Notes under the pieces: generated by a model
Databases searched by the model: none
The model's input: only the letters and a program-made list of their open reading frames with translations
Told to the model about the DNA's origin: nothing
Source: Anticarsia gemmatalis
Taxonomy: Eukaryota; Arthropoda; Insecta; Lepidoptera; Erebidae
Direction of reading: 5' to 3'
Assembly (NCBI RefSeq): GCF_050436995.1
Contig: NC_134764.1
Coordinates: 2,170,001-2,234,000 of the forward strand
Length of the DNA stretch: 64,000 nt
Shown here: positions 9,843 through 21,924 of the stretch, piece by piece
Layout of the letters: the number at the start of each line of letters is the position of its first letter
Position numbering within the stretch: the stretch's first letter is position 1
Position numbers and translations under genes: made by a program

Positions 9843-12800
9843 TCAGTAGTCCTTGCTTGGAGGCGGGTAGGTCTGAAAATAAAAATAATACAATTAGTAT
9901 TTTGTAAAAAATATTATGTGACTATCGTTCGAAAGGAGGAACTTTTTATACCCTGTTTACTACTTTGAAATAAATATCGATCAGGTCAAACTATGAAAAA
10001 AATTAAAATCTAATCCAATAATTTATTCTTTTTGGTCAAATGCTGACACTTATGATAGTCAATGGTATAGAGAATGAATATACATATCTTTTAAAGATTT
10101 TTTCATACAATTACTAGTAATTTATTTCCGGGTAAGTTGTGGAACTGACACTAAGACTTGTTATATTTGCTAGAGAGCAAATTTACAGTCTGTTTCCGTA
10201 ATATACCTTTCGTAACGGTTGTCACATTATGACACATTTTTCCTATGAGAAAGTTTTTAAATCAAATACTACAATTATCGAACAAATAATATAGTTCAAT
10301 AAAAGGATTATATAACTTGACTGTTGACTTGACTGATGGAGGCCCATCCAATAAATATAGCTAAAAAAATCATAGCACAGGCACAGATTTTTAAGGTTAT
10401 TTACTATGTAAATTTAAATAAATCCCTGTTGTCTAATCCCTGGCTAGCAAGTCAACATATACATACAATAGGACTCCTTCCGATAGTGACTAGCCGTTGC
10501 GTAAACGGCCGGTTTCTCTGTGCAGTGCCCCGCGGCATGTGTTTGACAGGTCTTATCGGTCTCGGAGAGTAGCTAGTACGATTGATATGTTGGAATATGC
10601 TCCTGTTGCGCCAGTTGTGGAAGTTAGGTGCCGGGGCACTGTCCTCGATGGACGAGGCTGGACTTAAACCGGCGGTGTTGGTGCTCGAAGCCCATATTGT
10701 CCGTGTGATCTTTGGCACCGTGAATTCTTCAGACGGTTTGTTCTGGAAAATTTTATTGTTATTTTAGTTATGTCAGTGAAATATACATATTGATTATTAC
10801 AAATGCGTAAGACTGTATGTTTGTAACTGCTTAATCCATTTCCATGTTTGCCTTAAAGATTATTCCACTGTCAGCCAGAGCAGCATTTTACCAGGAAAAA
10901 GATGTAAGTTCGACAGTTTTAAGCTCAACTTACCTACGCGTCTACTTACTATCAACTACGAGTAAATGAAAAGCTAACAAGAAAACGAGGTACAAATTAT
11001 GAAGAACGTCTAAATGGAATGATAATATAGTATGTGCAAGTTAACTTCTTGCGTCTGAATATAGCAACAAGATCACATTACCGCTTCGATAAAGTAGTGT
11101 CATAATTTTACAGTGACACTTACAAAGTACTAAATAAACAAAAACTAAGTATTAAGTTCAGTGTGGAATATGAACCTTTGAAGTTACGATGATTCATTAT
11201 CTAACATTACACAGAAATTGACATGCATGACCAAGGTCGCTTGTTGATTGAAATTTAATTCCTTGTATGCTTGCTTTGCTTGCATGTAATATTAGAAAAC
11301 CATATAACGCGATTATTTCGATCTATTGTTTCAAAGACATGATATAAATGAAAGGAGATTAAATTAACTCACCATATCTAGGTGCGTCGTGTCCGGTGAC
11401 GGGGGGAGCGGTGCTACTTCCCTCATCTCTGGCCTTGCCTGGTCCCCTGTCTGTATGAACACTTGCGGCAGCAACCGATTCTGCTCCAACGGCTGGATCA
11501 TCGTACTCGTGAACTTTGGCGATTGAATCAATGGTTGTATGAAACTCGGCGATCGCATCAACTGCTGCCGTTCAACTGACTGAACTGGCTCCTCCTGCCG
11601 TCCTAGCTTACTAAAATCTATCTCTCGTTTCAGACTAGTATACAGCTCAAACACCTCCTGATGTTCACTTATCGACTTCTCGAAATGTCCGATCATAGAG
11701 TTCAAGAATATATGCGGATCCGTTAACCGCATGATCTGAATCAGTGCCCTCACCACCGGCTCGTCGAACGGCAATATACACACGCGCTCCAATATCTGTT
11801 CCGCTACCTCAAGACTAAACGTCCTATCGTTATTCACCATAAAGTACGTAAGACTCAAGAACACTGGTTTGAAACGCGAAAAGTTTTGCGTACACGTCAT
11901 TATTCGCATCAAAGCTTCGCACAGTAACTCTTCAGCACCGACATTAAGCATTAACAAGTCTTCGCACACACTCAATTCTACACTATTCAAATGTAATAGA
12001 GTCACTTCTGCCGCAGTCGTTTTCAAAGTCTCGTCTATTTGCACGCCTTGCGAGCCTCTTGTTATGAAATCATATGCCATTTCTACTAGTATCCTAGTGA
12101 GCTGCCTCTTTGCACATTCGTGGATGAAGCAAATGCCGTATCTCCTCCGTAAAATAGGATTTCTTCTCACCGGTATATATTCCTTTACGAATACGTTGTC
12201 ATGCATCCTACATAGTTTACGCGAAATTTCATTTACATCAGGTATCTCGTGGGGGTATCTGCACGGCTGGTTGAGTATCACAGATTTGCACCTATTGACA
12301 ATATTGTAGAAGCAATACGGTCTAAACAGGTAACTGTTCTCATTGGGCAGTTTATAATCTTCGATGTACCGGGGCTTTATAAAGCTTGGTGGGACATCAG
12401 CGAAAGGTTTTTCCATTTCTTGATTACTTTCTACAACATTGTTGGTATAAGGGATCTGCCTAAACAACGGTGGTATAGTATTAGGTGTTTTATTTATAGA
12501 TGTGGAGTCAGCATTTTGTTTTTCACACACAGTCTTGACAATACCGTTATTGACTTGCTCAAAAACAGTAGATTTAGTGGGATAATAAGAATAAATTTGT
12601 GGCGATTTGGTCACAGGTTTGGGAATGTATTCCTCGATTTGTGGTTTTTCTATCGGCGCGGAAATAATAGATGCATTTATTCTAGAAGATTCCAGTCCAG
12701 TGAAACTTTCGGCGTATAAGGAGAGTGCGTCATCATCATCGTTAGGACTTTGAGAGAAGTTCTGAACGGCAACATCTCGAGTGAAATCCTCTTCGCAATC

Positions 12801-15800
12801 ATTATTCGCCTCCGATTCTGAACTGAACCGGCATGATGATTTGCGTGACTTATTAGATATCACTCCACTCGTGCTAGGCTTAGCGAAGTCATATTCTGGT
12901 GCAATTTTAACATGTTCATCTTCACTGTCGTTACTTGTAAAACTATCATTTCTGTATCTTCGTGTACTGTCATTATAGGTCGATTCGGTACGTTTACTAA
13001 TTTCGTGTTTGTTTGTATCAGTCATATTGGTAGTATTGTTTTCTATGGTATCATTTTCAATGCGATTTTCAACTATTTTGTCAGTAACTTGTTCATTTCC
13101 TGGTCTATCTAAATTATTGTTCTCGATATTCTGCGGTTCCGCGTTGTTTTCTAGTCGTGTGTCAGTCCTGTCACTGTCTGTCCTATTAGTCTCAGTATTA
13201 TTTTCAACTCTATAAACCTTGAATCTATTCGACTCATGTCTTGTATTTTCTATGATATCTTTGGAATGATTTTCATTCTTGTTGTTATTATTTTCAATAT
13301 TTCTTTCAATTCTGACATTATCAATTTCGAATACGGTATTATTTTTGTCATGAGTTTCATCGGAGGCAATAGCATTTAATTGTACGCTAGTATCACAATG
13401 AGATAGCTGTTGCAAGCTTCTACAATGTGTGAGCGCATGAAACTCATTATTCAATATGTCAAATAATTTATCCTTTATTTTGTTCAGATCTGTAGTTACA
13501 TACTCTGTGTCATGTAACCAGTTGATAAATTCTAAATCGATCATTTTCAAAGCTTGTAACAAATTCTTAGCAGTTTTACCAAAGTCTGTTTGATTAGAAT
13601 CTGCGTTCTTTTGGGCTTGAGATCGAGGTACACTATTACGGGATGACACGCTAAGGTTTGGTGATTTAACTTTAAGTGGTGTGTTAAAAACTGATGATCC
13701 ATTGTCCGAAGTTTGTTCCGTTTCCGAGTCTGAGGACGAATCAGTACTGCTTTTATCATCAGCATTAGATTTCTTATACTTATTTACCTCCCTATCAATA
13801 TTAGTTAGCTCCAACACTGGTAGTTTTTTATCAAAACGTACGAAGTCGTTGGAACATACGGTGAAACAAGTCGTAGTACTCGAACTAGATATATCTCTAG
13901 TCCAAGACAATGTTGAAGTGCTACTTGTAGATGTTTTGCGGGAGTTCACTTGGCCTGCATTTGAATCTGATACATTTTTAGTCGATTTTGTTGTCAGCGC
14001 GATGCGTTTAGGCGATTTAGGTAACACTGGCCGTTGAGGGGTAGTTTCGCGTACATTAATTCGCTTACCTCGATTTATTCTTCTAATCCTTGAAGGAGTG
14101 GAAGTCACTACAGAATTATGTTCTAAGTTGTTACTTGGTTCTCTGGCTGTATCTACTTTTGTAACTTTAACAGATGTAGGTGTAGTTTTTTCTGTTGTAT
14201 TTGATGGTTCATTAGCCTCTTCCTGATCGGTTTCAACCGCTTTGTTAAGTCTCGGTCTTTTTATTTTGGGTTTCTGTACTGTGGAGTCTGCAACTCTTTT
14301 CCTGGTACCTAGAAAGATAGTACTTGTTGTAGAGGATATTTTAGGTGATTTTGTATGAATATTTTTAAATGTTTTATTTCTTACCAGGTGTTTTCTTAGC
14401 AGGTGTTGGTTTTTCTGCTGTTGTCTTTTTAGTGGTAGTCTTCTTCGCCGCAGGTGTTTTTGGTTTAGCTGTAACATAAAAAAATATATGATTATGTATC
14501 GTATATCTACTAGGCTGAGGCGGTAGATATCTTGTGCGTGAGATAATAATGTAATTTCTGCTTGAATATATTGATATTAACCAGTGCTACTATTTTTACT
14601 GTCTAAGCCTTATACTGTAAACATAGTGTTTCCAAATCGAGACTCTAAGGTCTGTATCAATTTGGAAACGCAAATTTAAAAAGCCCCTTTTATGTACTAA
14701 AATAGGTTCTTCAGTCTAAGGTCAATTTACAGGTCCATTATAGTACGAGATCCGACCGCGTGATTTATACATTCACATGTTTGATTAATAAAATATAATT
14801 TTTATCGATATTTATAACTAAACCAATGCAGATCCGCAAAGGTGGCCATCCAAAATTGGCCGCAATTAATTTTAATTAAAATGTAATTAATTATTTACTG
14901 TTGAACAATTACGTTCACTTGTTTTTGTTAAGAAATATATTTCATTAGAAAGAAATATACCTGAGATACCGAGAAAGTTCAAGGTGCCATCCCTCACTTG
15001 GCCGCAACCTAATGTCAGCCAGGTGTAAACAGGTATAATTTCGTTAAATATATACGTTCATAATGTATTATCATGTTATACATACCAAATTGAAGATTAA
15101 TTCTTTCCCTACATGATGAGATATAGGTGCCTATGCAAAAATGCCCGCAAATAGTGACTGCCAACGATTAAAGATAAATAAAAGCGAGAGAAACTTAAGC
15201 TTGAACTTAAACTTTTTAATTCAGTTCTTTAATCAAGGATTCAAGGAAAATAAATAAAACTTTATATTGATGAAAATAAAAATAAAAAAAAACATTTGTG
15301 TATAAAGATAAATTTTAATATAGATTCAAATTAACGTCTTAGGCACTTGTCCCACCGCCGACGATGAACGAGTAACGAGTTGGCGTGCCGCGGGGAGCGA
15401 GTGCGTAGTTGTTTAATGACAGCTGGTTGCTCTCTCGGCGTGTGTTCTAATCATTGAAGAATTAGTACTAACTGGAAGGATCACTAACAATTATAACACT
15501 TTCAAGATACAAACTATCCTTAGTGTGCATCAAGAGTAATAAATAATGTATAATACTACTTTTGATTGTTTTTATACAAAAATTCTGTTTAATGAAACAA
15601 CAATTACCGAATTTAAATTCAGTAATAATCTTAAAATTACCACCATAAGTTACACACATTATACAGTGGCAACTGTTAGAGAGGGACAAAGGCCCTTAAA
15701 AGTAAGTCTCACTCGAGTCCGTTTTTCGAACAGACATTAAAACTACACAAAAGTAAACTCTATTAACGAGCAGTAAAGTATGAATTTATTTGATATATTT

Positions 15801-18800
15801 TTCTTAGTGATTCTTCCAGTTATTTTTATTACTTCGTGGTCCTAATCGTTGGGCGAGTCCATTTTTGACAGCTTGTCGCTTAGCAACAAAACTAGTAAAA
15901 CGAGGGCTACTTGCCATTTGGTAAAGTTCCCATTTGGTAAACCTCAACGAATACCTTTCTTTTTTCTTTTTGATGGTCAAGATTTTGTCTTAAGACTTTC
16001 AAACTTTTGAACACTTCAACATTAATTTCACACCGACAGTACCGTACAAAAATAACAATACTAACATAGTTTACTAAATAGGATTAAATGTATGAAGTAA
16101 CGAAATGTTTACCAAACGCACCTTTTTAGTAGGTGTAATTTGAGGTTTACCAAATGGGAAGTCGCCAAAGCGAGTCGTCGCCGGCAGTGTGAACAGTCAG
16201 CGATCAACTATTTGTATATGCATCTCTTTTATTTACACGGAATGTTATATCTATTGTGCGTTTCTTGAGCGAGAAAATGGTCGATAGTTAATCGTTTACT
16301 CGCTGTTGGTGGGACAAGTGCCTTACAGTTCAAAGTTATTGTTTGAGTTGGATATAATTTAAAAAAAATTAAAAACACTGGTTTGGATAGTAATTTTTAT
16401 GACATTTTTTATGAAGACCGAAAATAATCGAAACTTAGGCACTTGTCCCACCAACAGCGAGTAAACGATTAACTATCGACTATTTTCTCGCTCAAGAAAC
16501 GTACAATAGATATAACATTCCGTGTAAATAAAAGAGATGCATATACTAATAGTTGATGACACTGCCGCTTTACTAGTTTTGTTGCTAAGCGACAAGCTGT
16601 CAAAAATGGACTCGCCCAACGATTAGAACCACGGAATAATAAAAATGACTGGAAGAATCACTAAGAAAAATATATCAAATAAATTCATACTTTACTGCTC
16701 GTTAATAGAGTTTACTTTTATTTAGTTTTAATGTCTTTTCGAAAAACAGTCTCGAGCGAGACTTACTTTTAGAGCCTTTGTCCCTCTCTAACAGTTGACA
16801 CTGTATAATGTTTGTAACTTATGGTGGTAATTTTAAAATTATTACTGAATTTAAATTCGGTAATTGTTGTTTCATAATGTTGTTGTTTCACATAATTTTG
16901 GTATAAAAACAATCAAAAGTAGTATTATACATTATTTATTACTCTTGATGCACACTAAGAATAGTTTGTATCTTGAAAATGTTATAATAAGTGTAGTGAT
17001 CTTAGTGATCCTTCCAGTTAGTACTAATTCTTCCATGATTAGAATACAAGCCGAGAGAGCAACCAGCTGTCATTAAACAACTACGCACTCGTTACTCGTT
17101 CATCGTCGGCGGTGGGACAAGTGCCTTAATATTGTTAAAAATTGTAATAAAACAAAAAAATATTTAAAAGACAAATTTTATATTTAAAATTACGTTTCAC
17201 AGTTAAAGAATATTGTTTTAGTTGAATATAGTTAAAAAATATTGAAAACACTAGTTTGGTAGATGAATTATTATGACATATTATTTTTACTGCTTAATTC
17301 TTGGAGTATTTTAAACTCCAAGCAAATACGCGCGCTACTAGTTGAACACCTTATCTATGGACGCATGCGCAGTAGCATGAAAACGACAAGCATCTTAAGT
17401 TTCTCTCGCTTTTATTTATCTTTAATCGTTGGCAGTCACTATTTGCGGGCATTTTTGCATAGGCACCTATATCTCATCATGTAGGGAAAGAATTAATCTT
17501 TAATTTGGTATGTATAACATGATAATACATTATGAACGTATATATTTAACGAAATTATACCTGTTTACACCTGGCTGACATTAGGTTGCGGCCAAGTGAG
17601 GGATGGCACCTTGAACTTTCTCGGTATCTCAGGTATATTTCTTTCTAATGAAATATATTTTTTAACAAAAACAAGTGAACGTAATTGTTCAACAATAAAT
17701 AATTAATTACATTTTAATTAAAATTAATTGCGGCCAATTTTGGATGGCCACCTTTGCGAATCTGCATTGGTTTAGTTATAAATATCGATAAAAATTATAT
17801 TTTATTAATCAAACACGTGAATGTATAAATCACGCGGTCGGATCTTAGACTATTATTCCTGTCTATTAATACAGGCGTAAGCTACGTCGTTTGGAAAACA
17901 TTCGAGCAAAATAAGTGTTGTAAGAAAATGCTTTTTAAAATGATCCTCAAAAAACCTAGTTTTACTTGAAGTTCGTTTGTATGTTTGTAAAAGTTTTATA
18001 TTCACTCACCTTTTGGTTTAGTAGCAGGACCATTTGCAAAGTATGGTGATACAACCACTTTCTTCTTCCTGCCCCTTTTAGCGGGAGTTTTCTCAGGACG
18101 GACCTCTATCGGTTCCTTTAGAAGTTGAGATCTGGCTACTGAAATAATATAACATTTACTATCAAATACATTACTTGGGCAAGGGTTACCTTATTCCCAG
18201 ATCCCGTGATATATCATATGTTAGTTTGGATTTTAAGAGTACGATTAGACACTAGGTTGAATACAACGCTAGCAGGACTAACTGTAAGAACAATACTGCT
18301 TAAGATTATATTGAACTAATGTCAAAGTGGTTTGATTAAAGTCATAGTGGTCTGCCACACAGTCTTTAAGTGAATGACCCATTAAAATCAAATGGTTATT
18401 GTATTGGCAATGATTAACTTTATTATAATTGACCTATTAGGGACTGATATGTTTCACTTTGTATGAATGCATTGCTACTGACTTTAGCCTTCTTTTATAT
18501 AACTACCAACTCTTATTAACATTTTTAGTTTCTTTGAAATTAAATTTAGGGCAACTATGCTATAACAAACAAATCAAGATAAACAATACATCCATAGTAT
18601 GATTAGATTACATTTGTCTATCTTTAATGTTAAATATTCATGCAACAAATATGTTTACAAGTTATTCTAAATTGCAATTGATGAAAATTGGGTAAAAACT
18701 TCATCTGCTACATAAGGCATGCATAATAAATGATATGAAACCGATTATTTCTACAGGTTATGGAGCAAACAAAGTTGAGAACCAGTTTTTTTAGTAACAG

Positions 18801-20188
18801 AATTATTTTAGTATTTCTGTGCAGTGTTTCTTTAATTCATATTAAGTCTGATTGGATTTTATAAGGCCAACGTCCAATTAAAAAGGACTTATAAACTGAA
18901 ATAACAATATTAGTGTAAAAATGATGATAAATGAATTGAGAAACACACTCCACAGCAATCAACATTTCAGATTTAATAAATTATTGTTAAAAAGAACATT
19001 ATCTTGACTTTCGCTGTAAGCATTTATCAATTAAATAAAGGCAATATGTACTTCTATTTACATGAGTTACTAATAGATATGAACAGGCCTCAGATCTTTC
19101 CATGCATCAGTTGAATTGTTTTACATCTTGGTGACCAAGGAAGGTAAATAAAAAGCAAATAAGGTCAAGGTAATGATGATGACATTGACTACAATGAGAA
19201 CATGGAATGAAATGATGGTATTATGGTTAGTCTATAAAAACTATGGTTAAATATTATTTTATTTATTCTACAGTAGACTGTTTACCTTCATCAGCTAATG
19301 CTATCTTAGTGTTCAAGTCCACTTGTTTAGTGGCATCTGATACATCTGTAAATATTATAATAAATATTGAAAGTTTGGACTCTGTATGCATTTGATATTT
19401 ACTCTTTATGTGAAAATGATCTTTAAATACTGGATGTGCACAGCAGTAGTTTATTTTACCAGTAATTTATAAGATTATTTAATAGGTACATTAATCAAGA
19501 TGAAAATTATTTATAAGCAGAGATATATTAAAATTTGCTTCAAAATAAATACTCAATAGAATCCAGTAGGTATTACTGTTATAAACTAAATTAAAGAGAC
19601 ATTTTTGAGTCTTCATTATATCTGAAGGCATATTTTTCTCTAAGAGAAATTGTACAACGAATATATTATAGGAATACATCTCTTTTGTAGTTTGAAAGTA
19701 GAATTAATAAGAACAATTGCCAATAAGTGTGTGCTGAGCAGTGCATGAAAGACACGGTCAAATTAATAAACATTCTTGCACATTTTGCTATCAATGCAAA
19801 ATTTTGTTTTCATGTTATATTCGTCAACTATTGGAACAATAAAGTTATAGGTACTTACAGACACAAGAGTTACCAAAAATCATTATGTGAATAAAATAAT
19901 AAGTACGAGGTGTAATAGACGCACAAAAGAACAACACGATGAATTAATATTACTGCAATTGCTGTACACTTACTTCAAAAGTAATTTGAGAAGTTATGAC
20001 TTCAATAGAATTTCGAGTAGGTAAGCATTTTTGAACATACCTAAACTGCGCCTTCTTGGTGGAATACTAATGGTAATAACGCTCGGAACTTTAAGAACAG
20101 TTTTTTCTTTCTTAGTTGTTTTTTTTGGAGATTTCTCTCGAATTTTATTTTCAGTAGCAGAATTTTTTAAATTTTTTCTCGGTGCCAT
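9843..20188 (-). CDS. Unrecognised 1,220-aa basic protein with CCCH-like cluster
   Basis: Seven exons on the minus strand join in consistent phase: 20041-20188, 19286-19345, 18010-18138, 14385-14468, 11373-14308, 10467-10742 and 9843-9872. The N-terminus (residues 1-140) is Lys/Pro-rich with SPKKTTKK, KRGRKKKVV and KTPAAKKTTTKK motifs, like DNA-binding or nuclear-localising tails. Residues about 150-800 are low complexity, rich in Ser/Thr/Asn/Asp, with an Asn/Glu-rich block near 467-567. At about 802-830 a Cys/His cluster, C-x7-C-x8-C-x3-H (CFYNIVNRC...CRYPH), resembles a CCCH finger with unusual spacing. It is followed by a helical region at about 850-1080 with no low complexity, the most likely conserved domain. 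The tail is Arg/Pro-rich and ends TYPPPSKDY. A nuclear or RNA-binding role is inference. A short intron (14309-14384) is needed to stay in frame. The 10467-10742 exon may be optional, because skipping it also keeps frame. Confidence 0.82.
14309..14384 (-). other. 76-nt micro-intron of the 1,220-aa gene
   Basis: On the minus strand the donor CCTG/GTAAGA and acceptor TTTCTAG/GTACC bracket 76 nt. Reading through from the preceding exon meets TAA after four codons, whereas removing it joins ...KKTP to GTRKRVADS in phase 1 and restores the long reading frame. Without this splice the upstream exons cannot connect to the large exon. Confidence 0.75.
15342..16322 (+). mobile_element. Non-autonomous DNA transposon copy A, TIR GGCACTTGTCCCACC, TTA duplication
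   Basis: The 15-bp ends ggcacttgtcccacc and ggtgggacaagtgcc are perfect inverted repeats, flanked on both sides by TTA (15339-15341 and 16323-16325). A 3-bp TWA target duplication is the hallmark of PIF/Harbinger elements, so that superfamily is likely, but no transposase remains. Copy A is 981 bp because it carries a nested insertion at 15905-16166; without it, it matches copy B in length. The ORFs of about 70 codons inside have no recognisable motif. Confidence 0.75.
15905..16166. mobile_element. Nested MITE within copy A, ends GGC(T/G)ACTT(G/C)CCATTTGGTAAA
   Basis: The left end ggctacttgccatttggtaa and the inverted right end (ggcgacttcccatttggtaa on the other strand) define a 262-bp insert. 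It is absent from copy B, where actagtaaagcggcagtgtc runs uninterrupted. It is flanked by aaaacgag and aaagcgag, an imperfect 8-bp duplication that would fit an hAT-type insertion. A second internal cccatttggtaaacc repeats the left end. Confidence 0.7.
16438..17125 (-). mobile_element. Non-autonomous DNA transposon copy B, inverted relative to copy A
   Basis: It has the same ggcacttgtcccacc / ggtgggacaagtgcc ends as copy A and is flanked by TTA on both sides (16435-16437, 17126-17128). Its interior is the reverse complement of copy A, minus the nested element, with scattered substitutions and small indels. At 688 bp it represents the unbroken form of the family. Confidence 0.75.
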
Positions 20189-20726
20189 TTTTAGGAGAAA
20201 GACTTTATCAACTTCAAGTCTTTTAGAAGATTATTCTAAATCTATTCAGGCATATCCACTATCGTCACATTAGTTAACATTGCATATATTTTTAGGTAGA
20301 ATTCAATCCCATTGAGCATAGTAAACGAAAACAGAAAGTGAAGGTTATCAATTCGAGTTCGTTACCTACTCGCGGAAGAATTATTGTTGTTAGAGTTGGG
20401 ATATCGATTGCGGCAATATCGCCAATTTTAGTCGATTTATTTGTAATATTTTTTTGTACCTACCTAATTCTTTCATTCAGCGGCGAAGATTTTTACTATA
20501 CTAAAGACATTTTTTGTAAATAATATAAATAATTTTATTTCCTAACAACTTGAGATTAATTTTTCACATAAGTCGTTTAGGAACGTAGTTTTTAGTGTCA
20601 CATTTATTGACGCTGTGATTGTTCGCTTAGAGGTCATCCAGGTTATTTACGTCAAAGGAAAAGAGTCGGCTTATCCACAATACGCCGGGTTATAAATTAA
20701 AATAGTAGTATTAAAATTATTTTAAA
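20189..20726. promoter_or_regulatory. Shared divergent promoter region (1,220-aa gene / PGAM)
   Basis: 538 bp separate the start codon of the minus-strand 1,220-aa gene from that of phosphoglycerate mutase. The PGAM side has TATAAATTAA at 20691, only about 35 bp before the ATG, which would imply a very short leader if it is a TATA box. The small ORF at 20338-20523 has no motif and is taken as chance. Co-regulation is inferred from geometry only. Confidence 0.45.
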
Positions 20727-21924
20727 ATGCCTGGTAAATATAAGATTGTTATGATCCGCCACGGCGAAAGTGAATGGAATGAGAAGAATCTTTTCTGCGG
20801 TTGGTTCGACGCTGACCTCAGCGCTAAAGGTGAGTTTCTGTCATTTCAAAGTCACACAAAATAGTTTAAACAATATTAACTAATAATAATAAAACGTTTT
20901 CCTTTATAGGACGCGATGAGGCTGTATCAGCTGGAAAGGCCTTGAAAGCCGAAGGTTATGATTTCGATATCGCTCATACTTCAGTCTTAAAACGGGCTCA
21001 AATCACATTAAATACTATCCTGAAGGAGATTGGCAAACCTGACCTACCAACCGAGAAGACCTGGCGCCTGAACGAGAGGCACTACGGCGGTCTCACTGGC
21101 CTGAACAAGGCTGAGACTGCTGCCAAATACGGCGATGCTCAAGTAAATTAACTCTCTAATTATAATTATAAGAATGACCTTTGCCTTAACACTTATTATT
21201 AAAATTAATTTGTTTTCTCTACTTCAAGGTTCAAATTTGGCGCCGCAGTTTCGATGTGCCCCCACCACCAATGGAGAAGGACCATCCTTATTACGAGACC
21301 ATCGTCAACGACCCTCGTTACGCCGGTGACCCAAAACCTGAGGAGTTCCCTATGTTCGAGAGTTTGAAGCTGACTATTGAGAGGACCTTACCTTATTGGA
21401 ACAATGTCATTGTACCGCAGGTAGGTCAAACATAAAAAAAAAACTATCAATAGTGTTTATGGTATTTATTATACTTTTTTGTTTGCTATAGAGAGTAAAT
21501 GCACTTTATTTTTATTTTTCAGATCAAGGAAGGCAAGAAAATCATTATTGCTGCCCATGGCAACAGCCTTAGGGGTATTGTTAAGCATTTAGATGGTGAG
21601 TCCATTCATTTAATTTTTGAAATGTACTTAAAGTGGATTCAGGGCCTAAGACCTGCCCAGCCCAGTAGGCCAGTGATAGGTTAAAATTTATTTTATTTAT
21701 GACCGTAAAATAAGTTTACTATTTTTTTATTGATTCATATTTTTTTATTTTCTTCAGGCCTCAGTGATGCAGCCATCATGGAACTGAACCTGCCAACTGG
21801 CATTCCTTTTGTGTATGAATTAGATGAGAACATGAAGCCTGTTGATTCTATGGTCTTCCTCGGCGACGAAGAGACAGTCAAGAAAGCCATGGCCGCCGTC
21901 GCCGCTCAAGGCAAGGCCAAGTAA
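20727..21924 (+). CDS. Pglym78: Phosphoglycerate mutase (2,3-bisphosphoglycerate-dependent)
   Basis: Five exons, 20727-20829, 20910-21142, 21229-21420, 21523-21595 and 21758-21924, give 255 aa, the standard animal length. The enzyme interconverts 3-phosphoglycerate and 2-phosphoglycerate in cytosolic glycolysis. The phosphohistidine motif is IRHGESEWN with catalytic His12; the partner acid is Glu90 in LNERHYGGLTG; the second active-site histidine is His188 in AAHGNSLRG. The FCGWFDADLS and RRSFDVPPPP segments are also family hallmarks. All residues needed for catalysis are present and no frame is broken. Exons are G/C-richer than their introns. The gene is divergent from the 1,220-aa gene and convergent with ZNF511. 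The symbol follows the Drosophila orthologue; the family assignment is certain. Confidence 0.97.

Larger units (their letters stand above)
14748..17845. repeat. 3.1-kb inverted-repeat (foldback) block inside an intron
   Basis: The arms at 14748-15199 and 17394-17845 are about 452 bp each, inverted and nearly identical. Both begin agatccgaccgcgtgattta at the outer ends and contain gcggccaattttggatggcc on one strand. They enclose two inverted copies of a transposon (15342-16322 and 16438-17125). The spacers beside these copies are related in direct orientation (aaaacactggtttgg at about 16372 and aaaacactagtttgg at about 17246). The whole block sits in the intron between exons 3 and 4 of the 1,220-aa gene. 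It may be a long-TIR or foldback DNA transposon that received later insertions, or a segmental inverted duplication. No transposase ORF is present. Confidence 0.8.

Noticed and set aside
11869..12719. Plus-strand ORFs of 146 and 156 codons
   Set aside because: They lie wholly inside the large minus-strand exon of the 1,220-aa gene, have no motifs, and look like antisense shadows.
15468..17076. ORFs of about 70 codons in transposon copies A and B with similar sequence
   Set aside because: Their similarity follows from the inverted copies themselves; they have no transposase motif and no splice context.
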